This document shows positions 1 to 7,077 of a stretch of DNA of 14,476 bases, piece by piece. The position numbers and the translations under genes are program-made. Origin of the DNA: an uncultured Coriobacteriaceae bacterium (lineage in GTDB: Bacteria; Actinomycetota; Coriobacteriia; Coriobacteriales; UMGS124); NCBI GenBank assembly GCA_902783515.1, contig CACZRK010000439.1, forward strand, positions 1 through 14,476, given 5' to 3'. Each line of letters opens with the position of its first letter. Within the stretch, counting starts at the first letter, position 1. The notes beneath the pieces are model-generated. The model was given only the letters and a program-made list of their open reading frames with translations, was not told where the DNA came from and made no database searches.

Positions 1-572
1 CCGTCGGCGGCAGGCGCGCCTACGCGATGGCGCGCGACGGCGAGCAGGTCACGCTCGCCGAGCGCCCGATCAGCGTCACCGAGGCCGAGGTCATCGCGGT
101 CGGCGTGGACGACAAGACCGGCGAGCCATACTGGGACGTGGTGACGCGCGTCTCCAAGGGCACCTACGTCCGCGCGCTCGCGCGCGACCTCGGGCGCGCG
201 CTGGGGTCCGCCGCCTACGTGAGCGACCTGCGACGCGTCGAGAGCGGCACGGTCACCATGGGCATGTGCCTGACGCTCGAGCGACTCGCCGATCTCAGGG
301 CGGCGTCCGCGCCGATTCCCTGGCTTGACCCGCTCGCGACGCTTCAGATGCCGGGCGTGGAACTTGGGTATGATGACATTCGTCGCGTGATCAACGGCTC
401 GTCCGTGCGCGTGCGCGAGGCGGGCCACGACGCTCCGGAGGACGCGCCGGTCGGCATCACGCACGACGGGAGGCTGTATGCGGTCGCGCGGCGCCATGAC
501 GATGAGCTCGCCCCGCAGACGGTGTTCGTCGACGGGATCGAGGGAGTAGCAAAAGGGGATATGCATGACTAG
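1..572 (+). CDS. truB: tRNA pseudouridine(55) synthase TruB, 3' part (5' end outside window)
   Basis: TruB isomerises U55 to pseudouridine in the T-loop of nearly all tRNAs in the cytoplasm. The reading frame is already open at the window edge (first full codon at base 3) and begins VGGRRAYAMARDGE, the conserved TruB segment after the catalytic domain's middle. It continues with SKGTYVRALARDLGRALG and AAYVSDLRRVESG, which are signature TruB blocks lining the RNA-binding cleft. About 190 residues are visible. The catalytic Asp lies upstream, outside the window. The last roughly 80 residues fit the small C-terminal PUA-like domain of TruB. The gene ends with TAG at 570-572 and overlaps ribF by 8 bases, so the two are probably co-translated; truB-ribF adjacency is common in bacteria. 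The ATG at 27 is internal and not the true start. Confidence 0.93.
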   Translation, partial: VGGRRAYAMARDGEQVTLAERPISVTEAEVIAVGVDDKTGEPYWDVVTRVSKGTYVRALARDLGRALGSAAYVSDLRRVESGTVTMGMCLTLERLADLRAASAPIPWLDPLATLQMPGVELGYDDIRRVINGSSVRVREAGHDAPEDAPVGITHDGRLYAVARRHDDELAPQTVFVDGIEGVAKGDMHD

Positions 573-1605
573 CGCACACGCCGTTGAGCTTGCCCGCAAG
601 GCGTTTCTGTCCGAGGTCGCCATACCCGCGACGACGCCGGTGCCCAAGGGTCTCAGTGAGGTCGTCAGGGTCATGCCCGGCATGGACCCGTCCGGCATCG
701 GCGAGGCGGTCTGCTGCATCGGCGCCTTTGACGGCGTGCACCGCGGCCATCGCTTCCTGTTCTCCCAGATGCTCGCCGACGCGCGGGCGCGCGGTGTCAG
801 CAGCGCGATCGTCACCTTTGACCCCGATCCGGACGAGCTCTTCAAGCCCGTCGCGGCGCAGCGCAAGATCCTGAGCAACGAGGACCGCGTCCAGTTCCTG
901 CGACGGTTCGGCGCGACGCACGTCGTCGTGATCCCCTTCACCAGGGAGCTCTCCACGCACACCGCCGCCTCGTTCATGGACGACGTCATCGCCTCGGCGA
1001 TGCGGCCCGTCGCGGTGCACGTGGGCAGCGACTTTCGCCTCGGGTTCGGCAACGAGGGCTCGGTCAGCAGCCTCGCCGAGCTCGGGAGTGCGCGCGGCTA
1101 CGAAGTGCACGGGCACGAGCTGCGCTACGCGGGAGACGAGCCGGTCCGCGCGACGCGCATCCGCGACCTGCTGCAGGCGGGCGCGATCGACGACGCGAAC
1201 GACCTGCTCTGCCGGCCGCACTTCGTGCGCGGCACGGTGGGGCGCGGGCGTCACCAGGGCACCGAGTTCGGGTTCCCCACGGCCAACGTCCGCGTCACCG
1301 AGCCGTACGTCATGCCCGCCGAGGGCGTGTACGCGGGGTTCGTGGACGTGCACGGCGTCGCCTATCCGGCGGCCATCAACGTCGGCGCGCCGCGGTCGTT
1401 CGCGAGCGACGACGCCGGACGGTTCCTGGAGGCAAACCTCATCGGCTACGAGGGCGACCTCTACGACCAGGCCGTCCGCGTCGCGTTCACGCGCCGCCTG
1501 CGGCCGCAGCGCAAGTTCGAGACGCTCGAGGAGCTGATCGCCGTCGTGGAGCGCAACATCGCGTGGGTGCGGGACAACCTCGGCGCCGAGGGCATCGCGC
1601 TGTAG
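565..1605 (+). CDS. ribF: Bifunctional riboflavin kinase / FAD synthetase RibF
   Basis: RibF phosphorylates riboflavin to FMN and adenylylates FMN to FAD. The 346-residue protein has an N-terminal nucleotidyltransferase domain with GAFDGVHRGHR (residues 53-63, the HxGH-type nucleotide site) and VRATRIRDLL (194-203, corresponding to the family's SSTRIR motif). The C-terminal flavokinase domain starts near residue 220 and contains FGFPTAN (235-241), whose PTAN residues bind Mg-ATP, and a Glu at 289 in the position of the usual catalytic base. Start ATG 565 is supported by an AAAAGGGG ribosome site at 551-558 and by the 8-base overlap with truB. Two oddities: about 30 residues precede the usual N terminus, and the kinase core reads LEANLIGYEGDLYDQ where most homologs have an E-H-L-L-D-F..DLYG block. 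No FMN riboswitch is visible upstream. Confidence 0.92.
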   Translation: MTSAHAVELARKAFLSEVAIPATTPVPKGLSEVVRVMPGMDPSGIGEAVCCIGAFDGVHRGHRFLFSQMLADARARGVSSAIVTFDPDPDELFKPVAAQRKILSNEDRVQFLRRFGATHVVVIPFTRELSTHTAASFMDDVIASAMRPVAVHVGSDFRLGFGNEGSVSSLAELGSARGYEVHGHELRYAGDEPVRATRIRDLLQAGAIDDANDLLCRPHFVRGTVGRGRHQGTEFGFPTANVRVTEPYVMPAEGVYAGFVDVHGVAYPAAINVGAPRSFASDDAGRFLEANLIGYEGDLYDQAVRVAFTRRLRPQRKFETLEELIAVVERNIAWVRDNLGAEGIAL

Positions 1606-1657
1606 GCGCGCTGCCGCCCGACGCCATGCGGGAGGCCAACGGCGAAGAGGGGCACGG

Positions 1658-3676
1658 ATGTTTTCCAACGAGGACAAGGAGAAGGTGCGCGCCGCGACCG
1701 ACCTCGCGGCGCTTGTCGGCGAGACGGTCGCGCTCCGGCCGCGCGGCGCCGACCTGTGGGGCTGCTGTCCGTTCCATCACGAGAAGAGCCCCTCGTTCCA
1801 CGTGATTCCCTCGCGCGGCCTGTGGAAGTGCTTCGGCTGCGGCAAGGGAGGGGACTGCTTCGCCTTCGTCATGGAGCGCGACCACGTGGACTTCCCTGAC
1901 GCCGTGCGCTACCTCGCCGACCGCGCGGGCATCCAGCTCAGCGACGACGGCGAGCGACGCGGGCGCTCCACGAAGAAGAGCCGCCTGCTGGAGGCGATGG
2001 ACGCCGCGTGCGAGCTGTACCATCACCAGCTCACGCATGTCCGGTCGGAGGGCGCCGACCGGGCGCGCGCCTATCTCGCGGGACGCGGCTTCGGCTCGGC
2101 GGTCGCCGACCGCTGGGACCTGGGGTACGCCCCCGGCAAGGGCTTCCTGGCGCGCGAGCTCTCCGCGCGCGGCTTCACCCGCCAGGAGCTGCTGGACGCC
2201 CGGCTCGTCACGCAGCGCGACGACGGGTCGGTGCGCGACGCGTTCTACGACCGCGTGATCTTTCCCATCAGGGACGAGCGCGGGCAGGTCGTGGCGTTCG
2301 GCGGGCGCATCATGGGCCCAAAGACCGAGCACGCGCCGAAGTACATCAACTCGCGCGAGTCCTCCATCTACAACAAGTCGCGCACCATGTTCGCGCTTGA
2401 CCGCGCGAAGGCCCACATCACGGCGCAGATGGAGGTCGTGATCGAGGAGGGCTACACCGACGTCATCAGCTCGCACGAGGCGGGCATCCAGAACGCGACC
2501 GCGGCATGCGGCACCTCGCTCACGGCGCAGCACGTCAGGATGCTCGACCGCTTTCTGCGCGCGAGCGGCGACGCCGTCTCGCGAGGGCGCATCGTCTGCC
2601 TGTTTGACGGCGACGCCGCCGGCATCCACGCGGCCGAGCGCGCGCTGTCCTTCACGTCGCTCACGACCGCGTCCCTGTACTGCGTGATCCTGCCCGACGA
2701 CAAGGACCCCGCGGAGTTCCTCGCCTCCGACGGTCCCGACGCGATGCGCGCGCTGCTGGCCTCGCCCGAACCGCTGGCGCGCTTCGTCATCGACCGCCAC
2801 CTGGAGCGGTTTGACCTCGAGACGCCCGAGGGCCGCGCGCCCGCGCTCGCCGACGTCGTGCAGGCGATGGCACCGCTCAAGGGGACGCCGCTCGCCGACG
2901 ACTATGCCGAGTACGTCGCCGGTCGCCTGCTCATCGACGTGCGCACGGTCAAGTCGGCACTCGCGCGCGTGCGCAAGCCCGAGGTGCGCGACGACGATCC
3001 CGTCGAGACGCCCCTGGTGCGTCGTACGTCGACCGCTCCCGTGACGAACCGTCCCGCGTTCGCCGGCGCCCGTACGGCCGCGCGTCCCATGCAGCCCGAC
3101 GACGACGCCGTCCCGTACGATGACACCGACGTGCCGGCGGACGTCGTGGCGGAGGCGGAGGACGCGGGCGTGTTCCTGGACGACACCGCGGCCGTCGTCT
3201 CGACGGCAAACCTCCTCCCGGAGGACGCCGCGATGGTCCGCGTCGAGCGCGAAGTGCTCTCGACCATCGCCGCCTCGCCCGACGCCGCGCAGCCCTTCGC
3301 CGAGCGGCTCGCCGGCGTGCGCTGGGCCGACCCTCGTCACGAGGCGATCGCCTGGGCGCTGCTCTCGCTGCCGGCGGGGTCGACGCCGATGCAGGCCCTT
3401 GACGCCGCGGAGGGCGTCGTGCCCGAGGCCGCGTCCATCCTCGCCGATGGCACGATGGCGCTGGCCGACGAGTCGGACGACGCCCGCGCGCTCTCGATCC
3501 TCATCGACGACCTGGAGATGCGGTCGCTTCGTCGCAGGATCGACCGCGGGCGCGCCCAGCTTCGCACGCCGGGCGCCTTTGACACGCCCGAGGCGTACGA
3601 CCAGATGTTCGCGGACATCGCGGAGATGCAGCGGCGCCTGCGAGAGCTTGAGGGCCACCAACGCGCGACGAAGTAG
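1658..3676 (+). CDS. dnaG: DNA primase DnaG
   Basis: DnaG makes RNA primers for lagging-strand replication and acts with the DnaB helicase. The 672-residue protein has the classic order of domains. First is a CHC2 zinc finger with C37, H40, C58 and C61 (CPFH...KCFGC). A catalytic core follows, with the basic block YDRVIFPIRDERGQVVAFGGR (about 197-217) and a TOPRIM fold: EEGYTD with E264 and FDGDAAG with D317/D319, then DDKDPAEF for metal binding. The C-terminal DnaB-interacting region spans about 520-672. It is longer than E. coli DnaG (581) because of an acidic, probably disordered linker at about 440-515. Start ATG 1658 follows AGAGGGG at 1646-1652. It begins 52 bases after ribF with no terminator between, so it is probably in the same transcript. 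The usual rpoD partner does not follow; tRNA genes do. Confidence 0.96.
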   Translation: MFSNEDKEKVRAATDLAALVGETVALRPRGADLWGCCPFHHEKSPSFHVIPSRGLWKCFGCGKGGDCFAFVMERDHVDFPDAVRYLADRAGIQLSDDGERRGRSTKKSRLLEAMDAACELYHHQLTHVRSEGADRARAYLAGRGFGSAVADRWDLGYAPGKGFLARELSARGFTRQELLDARLVTQRDDGSVRDAFYDRVIFPIRDERGQVVAFGGRIMGPKTEHAPKYINSRESSIYNKSRTMFALDRAKAHITAQMEVVIEEGYTDVISSHEAGIQNATAACGTSLTAQHVRMLDRFLRASGDAVSRGRIVCLFDGDAAGIHAAERALSFTSLTTASLYCVILPDDKDPAEFLASDGPDAMRALLASPEPLARFVIDRHLERFDLETPEGRAPALADVVQAMAPLKGTPLADDYAEYVAGRLLIDVRTVKSALARVRKPEVRDDDPVETPLVRRTSTAPVTNRPAFAGARTAARPMQPDDDAVPYDDTDVPADVVAEAEDAGVFLDDTAAVVSTANLLPEDAAMVRVEREVLSTIAASPDAAQPFAERLAGVRWADPRHEAIAWALLSLPAGSTPMQALDAAEGVVPEAASILADGTMALADESDDARALSILIDDLEMRSLRRRIDRGRAQLRTPGAFDTPEAYDQMFADIAEMQRRLRELEGHQRATK

Positions 3677-3683
3677 GCCTCTC

Positions 3684-3764
3684 GCTCCACGCCTTGGCGG
3701 CGGGCGTCCGGGCGGAGCAGGGTGGCGCCATGGTTGTGTGCAGATTGTAGGATGGCCTGCACAC
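3684..3764. repeat. Two inverted repeats between dnaG and the tRNA promoter
   Basis: The first dyad pairs GCTCC-ACGCC (3684-3693) with GGCGT (3703-3707) and GGAGC (3714-3718). It would form a 10-bp hairpin with a 6-base bulge just after dnaG but has no T-run, so it is only a weak terminator candidate. The second is a perfect 8-base inverted repeat, GTGTGCAG (3736-3743) and CTGCACAC (3757-3764). Its arms are centred 21 bp apart, about two helix turns, and it lies just upstream of the tRNA promoter -35 box. It could be an operator or an RNA hairpin; the sequence alone does not decide. Confidence 0.4.
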
Positions 3765-3776
3765 GGGAAGGCACCC

Positions 3777-3804
3777 TTGCATCTTTGGGCGGACAGAGTA
3801 TTAT
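3777..3804 (+). promoter_or_regulatory. Promoter for the tRNA-Asn / tRNA-Arg block
   Basis: A -35-like TTGCAT (3777-3782) and a -10 TATTAT (3799-3804) are separated by 16 bases, a good sigma-70 type match in otherwise GC-rich DNA. The predicted start near 3811 leaves a leader of about 19 bases before tRNA-Asn. No other promoter of this quality is seen before either tRNA gene. Confidence 0.7.
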
Positions 3805-3829
3805 TGCTTCTTGTGCATGAGCTTCGCAT

Positions 3830-3904
3830 TCCCCGATAGCTCAATGGTAGAGCACTCGGCCGTTAACCGAGTTGTTGCAGGTTCGAGTCCTGCTCGGGGA
3901 GCCA
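3830..3904 (+). tRNA. tRNA-Asn (anticodon GUU)
   Basis: The full cloverleaf can be drawn. The acceptor stem is TCCCCGA (3830-3836) with TCGGGGA (3894-3900). The D stem is GCTC/GAGC. The anticodon stem CTCGG/CCGAG closes the loop CCGTTAA, with anticodon GTT at 3862-3864. The T arm is GCAGG-TTCGAGT-CCTGC. The discriminator is G (3901), followed by an encoded CCA (3902-3904). Confidence 0.97.
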
Positions 3905-3919
3905 TTTGATTTCCGCAGA

Positions 3920-3943
3920 GTCGTGGCCCGCCACGGCTTTTTT
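3920..3943 (+). terminator. Intrinsic terminator between the two tRNA genes
   Basis: The stem GTCGTGG (3920-3926) pairs with CCACGGC (3931-3937), 7 bp with one T-G wobble, around the loop CCCG. Six Ts follow at 3938-3943. It lies 16 bases after tRNA-Asn and ends 8 bases before tRNA-Arg, so the second tRNA appears to depend on read-through. Confidence 0.8.
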
Positions 3944-3951
3944 GTATCCAT

Positions 3952-4028
3952 GCCTCCTTAGCTCAGCGGATTAGAGCGTTCGCCTCCGGAGCGAAAGGTC
4001 GTCGGTTCGAGCCCGACAGGAGGCACCA
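3952..4028 (+). tRNA. tRNA-Arg (anticodon CCG)
   Basis: The acceptor stem is GCCTCCT (3952-3958) with AGGAGGC (4018-4024). The D stem is GCTC/GAGC with a 9-base loop. The anticodon stem TTCGC/GCGAA closes the loop CTCCGGA, anticodon CCG at 3986-3988, which reads CGG codons. The T arm is GTCGG-TTCGAGC-CCGAC. The discriminator is A (4025) and CCA is encoded (4026-4028). Only 8 bases separate it from the upstream terminator, and no promoter of its own fits there. Confidence 0.97.
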
Positions 4029-4037
4029 CGTATTCGG

Positions 4038-4068
4038 ATCCCGTAGCCATTTGGTTGCGGGATTTTTT
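4038..4068 (+). terminator. Intrinsic terminator after tRNA-Arg
   Basis: A long hairpin pairs ATCCCGTAGCC (4038-4048) with GGTTGCGGGAT (4053-4063), with two G-T wobbles and a loop ATTT. It is followed by, and partly includes, the T-run 4063-4068. It closes the tRNA block and separates it from acnA. Confidence 0.88.
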
Positions 4069-4105
4069 CATGCCGCACCTCGCGCGTCGCGCGGCACGAC
4101 GCCCC

Positions 4106-4134
4106 TACAATGAGAACCCGCGCACTCAGTGCGC
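4106..4134 (+). promoter_or_regulatory. acnA promoter -10 candidate with palindromic operator candidate
   Basis: TACAAT (4106-4111) matches the -10 consensus at five of six bases in a GC-rich spacer; no convincing -35 hexamer is found 16-18 bases upstream. The predicted start is near 4118. A perfect 7-1-7 palindrome, GCGCACTCAGTGCGC, occupies 4120-4134, directly over the first transcribed bases, the classic place for a repressor site. The role as operator is inference. The lack of a -35 box could mean an activator is needed or that the promoter is misplaced. Confidence 0.5.
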
Positions 4135-4201
4135 ATGTCCTATCCGAGGAGGCTCGTGCGCGCGGGATCAGACGTCCGGACGCACGACGAGGGAGGCATA
4201 C

Positions 4202-6880
4202 ATGACGGTTGACCTTTCGCCCTGCCGGCAGACGATGGCGGTCGAGGGGGAGACGTATCGCATCTGCGCGATTCGCGCGATCCCCGGAGCCGACCGTCTC
4301 CCATACGCGCTCAAGGTGCTGCTGGAGAACGTCGTGCGCCAGATGGGCGACACGCCGCAGGGCCGCGCGTGCGCGCAGGCGGTGCTCGACGCGGGGCTGA
4401 GCGGCACGACGGGCGCCGAGGTGGAGTTCATGCCCGCGCGCGTGCTGTTCCAGGACTTCACCGGCGTGCCGGTGATGGTCGACTTCGCCGCGATGCGCGA
4501 GGCCGTCGCGGCCCTCGGTGGCGACCCGTCGCGCGTCAACCCGCTCATCCACTGCGACCTGGTCATCGACCACTCCGTCATCGGGGACGTCGCCGGCTGT
4601 CCCGAGGCGCGGGCGGCCAACGAGCGCATCGAGTTCGCGCGCAACGGGGAGCGGTACCGCTTCCTCAAGCGGGCGCGGGGCTCCCTGCGCAACTTGAGCG
4701 TGTTGGCGCCGGCCGCCGGCATCTGCCACCAGCTGAACATCGAGCTCCTGTCGCCGGGCGTGTGCGTCAGCCACGACGGCGACGGCGCGGCGCCGCTCGC
4801 GTACTTTGACACGGTGGTCGGCACCGACTCGCACACCACGACCGTCGGCGGCGTCGGCGTGCTTGGGTGGGGCGTCGGCGGCATCGAGGCGGAGGCGGCC
4901 GCGCTCGGCCAGCCCATCCCGCTGCTCGTCCCCAGGACGATCGGCATCCACATGACCGGCAGGCTGCCGGAGGGCGTGAGCGCCATGGACCTGGCGCTCA
5001 CGATCGCTCAGATCCTGCGGGCGCGCGACGTCGTTGGCTGCTACGTGGAGGCGTTCGGCGAGGGCGTCGCGACGCTCTCCGCGCCGATGCGGACCTGCGT
5101 CTCCAACATGTCGCCAGAGTACGGCAGCACCTGCCTGCTCTTCCCGACGGACGAGCGCACGATCGAGTACTTCCGGATGACGGGCCGCGACGCGCGCCAG
5201 GTCGCGCTCATCGAGGCGTACGCAAGGGCGCAGGGCTTCTGGCACGACCCCGCCGCGCGCCATGTCTACGCGGACGTCATAGAGCTCGACCTCTCGCAGG
5301 TGACGCATGTCATAGCGGGCCCGTCCCGCCCGCATGAGCGCATCGAGTTCGCGCGCGCCAGCGAGCGCGTGCGGGAGGTCACGCGCGCCCACGGCTTTGA
5401 CGACGCCGCGACCGTGCCCGTCACCATCGGGGGGGAGACCTACCGGCTCGGAAGCGGCACGATCGCCGTCGCGGCCATCACGAGCTGCACGACGACGGCC
5501 GACCCCGCGATGATGGTCGCCGCGGGTCTGCTCGCCCGCAACGCGCGCGCGGCCGGCCTGCGCGCGAAGCCGTGGGTGAAGCGCCTGCTCTCGCCGGGCA
5601 GCCATGCGTCAGAGCTGCTTCTGGAGCGCGCAGGTCTGCTCGAGTCGCTCGAGGAGCTCGGCTTCTACACGGCCGGCTTCGGCTGCATGAGCTGCATCGG
5701 CAACTCCGGTCCCATCCTGCCCGCGCTTCACGACGTGGCCGCCGACGTCGACCTCGCGGCCGTCGTCTCGGGCAACCGCAACTTTGAGGGGCGCATCTCG
5801 CCCGACGTGGGGCAGAACTACCTCGCCTCGCCTGCGACGGTCGTCGCCTACGCACTTGCCGGCACCGTCGCCGTCGACTTCGCGACGACCCCGCTCGGCG
5901 TCGGGGATGACGGCGCTGACGTGTACCTGCGCGACCTGTGGCCAAGTGACGAGGAGGTCGCCCGCGTCGTCGTCGCGACCGCAGGCGAGGAGCTCTACCG
6001 CACGGCGGACGCGGGGATCGAGGTCGGGAGCGATGCGTGGCGCGCGCTGGACGCGACGCCGAGCGAGACGTATGCCTGGGACCCCGCCTCCACGTACATC
6101 CGCCGACCGCCGTACTTTGACGGCATGCGCCGACGTCCCGACGGCCCGCGGGCGATCACGGGGGCTCGCGCGCTGCTGCGCCTGGGTGACTTCATCACGA
6201 CCGACCACATCTCGCCCGCCGGCAGCATCGCCGCCGACTCTCCGGCGGCGCGCTACCTCGAGGGTCACGGCGTGGCGCCGGCCGACTTCAACACCTACGG
6301 CTCGCGGCGCGGCAACCACGAGGTGATGGAGCGGGGGACGTTCGCGAACGTCCGCCTGCGCAACCTCATGGCGGACGGCCGCGTCGGGTGCTGGGCTCGT
6401 GACCTGCTGCACGACACCCTCACGAGCGTGTGGGACGCGTCGTGCGCCTATCGCGAGGCGGGCGTTCCGCTCGTCGTCATCGCCGGCAAGATGTACGGCA
6501 GCGGCTCGAGCCGCGACTGGGCGGCGAAGGGACCGATGCTGCAGGGCGTGCGCGCGGTCATCGCCGAGTCGCTCGAGCGCATCCACCGCTCCAACCTCAT
6601 CGGCATGGGCATACTGCCGCTCCAGTTCATGGAGGGGGAGGGCGCGGAGACCCTCGGGCTGGACGGCACCGAGACGTACGACATCCCCGCGATCGACTTC
6701 GAGAACATAACCCTGCCGATGAACGTGAATGTCGTCGCCCACGCACAGGACGGCCATGATATAACGTTTGCGGTGAGGGTGAGGGTTGACACGCCGACCG
6801 AGGCCGCCTACATGGCCAACGGGGGCATCCTGCAGTACATGGTCCGCAGAATGGCGTCGCCTGCGGGCATCGACGCGTAG
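4202..6880 (+). CDS. acnA: Aconitate hydratase, AcnA/IRP1 family
   Basis: Aconitase isomerises citrate to isocitrate through cis-aconitate using a [4Fe-4S] cluster. The 892-residue length is typical of the AcnA/IRP1 family. Visible blocks: VVGTDSHTTTVGGVGVLGWG (205-224), the three cluster cysteines C429 (ITSCTTT) and C495/C498 (GFGCMSCIGNSG), GDFITTDHISPAG (662-674), NTYGSRRGNHEVM (697-709), and AGKMYGSGSSRDWAAKG (761-777) with the substrate-binding arginine region. Start ATG 4202 follows GGGAGG at 4191-4196 with 5-base spacing. The frame is open back to 4055, but that would run into the tRNA terminator. One oddity is SCTTT at the first cluster cysteine, where the family usually has SCTNT. 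The gene stands alone, between terminators and the glycan cassette; in an anaerobe a likely job is making 2-oxoglutarate for glutamate. Confidence 0.95.
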   Translation: MTVDLSPCRQTMAVEGETYRICAIRAIPGADRLPYALKVLLENVVRQMGDTPQGRACAQAVLDAGLSGTTGAEVEFMPARVLFQDFTGVPVMVDFAAMREAVAALGGDPSRVNPLIHCDLVIDHSVIGDVAGCPEARAANERIEFARNGERYRFLKRARGSLRNLSVLAPAAGICHQLNIELLSPGVCVSHDGDGAAPLAYFDTVVGTDSHTTTVGGVGVLGWGVGGIEAEAAALGQPIPLLVPRTIGIHMTGRLPEGVSAMDLALTIAQILRARDVVGCYVEAFGEGVATLSAPMRTCVSNMSPEYGSTCLLFPTDERTIEYFRMTGRDARQVALIEAYARAQGFWHDPAARHVYADVIELDLSQVTHVIAGPSRPHERIEFARASERVREVTRAHGFDDAATVPVTIGGETYRLGSGTIAVAAITSCTTTADPAMMVAAGLLARNARAAGLRAKPWVKRLLSPGSHASELLLERAGLLESLEELGFYTAGFGCMSCIGNSGPILPALHDVAADVDLAAVVSGNRNFEGRISPDVGQNYLASPATVVAYALAGTVAVDFATTPLGVGDDGADVYLRDLWPSDEEVARVVVATAGEELYRTADAGIEVGSDAWRALDATPSETYAWDPASTYIRRPPYFDGMRRRPDGPRAITGARALLRLGDFITTDHISPAGSIAADSPAARYLEGHGVAPADFNTYGSRRGNHEVMERGTFANVRLRNLMADGRVGCWARDLLHDTLTSVWDASCAYREAGVPLVVIAGKMYGSGSSRDWAAKGPMLQGVRAVIAESLERIHRSNLIGMGILPLQFMEGEGAETLGLDGTETYDIPAIDFENITLPMNVNVVAHAQDGHDITFAVRVRVDTPTEAAYMANGGILQYMVRRMASPAGIDA

Positions 6881-6964
6881 CCCTCGGCGCACACGTCTTC
6901 TTCATCGCGCGCGTTGTGCCTGTCTGCCTGCGAAGATCATGCATGCGGGCACGGCGCGCGCGTC

Positions 6965-7059
6965 TTCGGCACAGGAAGCGCATGACGGTATGCTAGACTC
7001 GTTCGATTGTACGGGGACGCGACGCGGATGCGACGCATGTGATCCCCTCGACCGGTCGA
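6965..7059 (+). promoter_or_regulatory. Weak promoter candidate and palindromes upstream of the ABC cassette
   Basis: TTCGGC (6965-6970) and TATGCT (6989-6994) with an 18-base spacer form a weak promoter candidate. Downstream lie an 11-base palindrome ATGCGACGCAT (7028-7038) and a perfect 12-base palindrome TCGACCGGTCGA (7048-7059). The latter sits just before the ribosome site AGAGG (7063-7067) of the permease gene. The rest of the 197-base gap after acnA shows only a short hairpin GCACACG / CGTTGTGC with no T-run, so no clear terminator for acnA is seen. Confidence 0.3.
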
Positions 7060-7077
7060 ACGAGAGGCAAGCAACCT

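Noticed and set aside
1487..3844. Very long open frame on the minus strand across dnaG (785 codons), with similar ones at 457-1677, 3971-5605, 5609-6892, 8634-10013, 10911-12059 and 11776-13107
   Set aside because: They mirror + strand genes with complete conserved motifs, are rich in Arg/Ala/Val/His low-complexity sequence typical of antisense frames in GC-rich DNA, and show no family motif.
3830..4028. tRNA genes as integration (att) sites for a mobile element
   Set aside because: No integrase and no duplicated tRNA 3' end were found elsewhere in the window; the following genes are ordinary.
4081..4093. CGCGCG-T-CGCGCG inverted repeat upstream of acnA
   Set aside because: Simple alternating C/G runs of this kind are expected by chance at this base composition.
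4055..4201. In-frame extension of acnA upstream to GTG/ATG codons near 4055
   Set aside because: It begins within the tRNA-Arg terminator, has no ribosome site and no family similarity. ATG 4202 has GGGAGG at good spacing and gives the normal N terminus.
6889..6924. Hairpin after acnA (GCACACG with CGTTGTGC)
   Set aside because: Seven pairs with a bulge, a long loop and no T-run; not enough to call a terminator.
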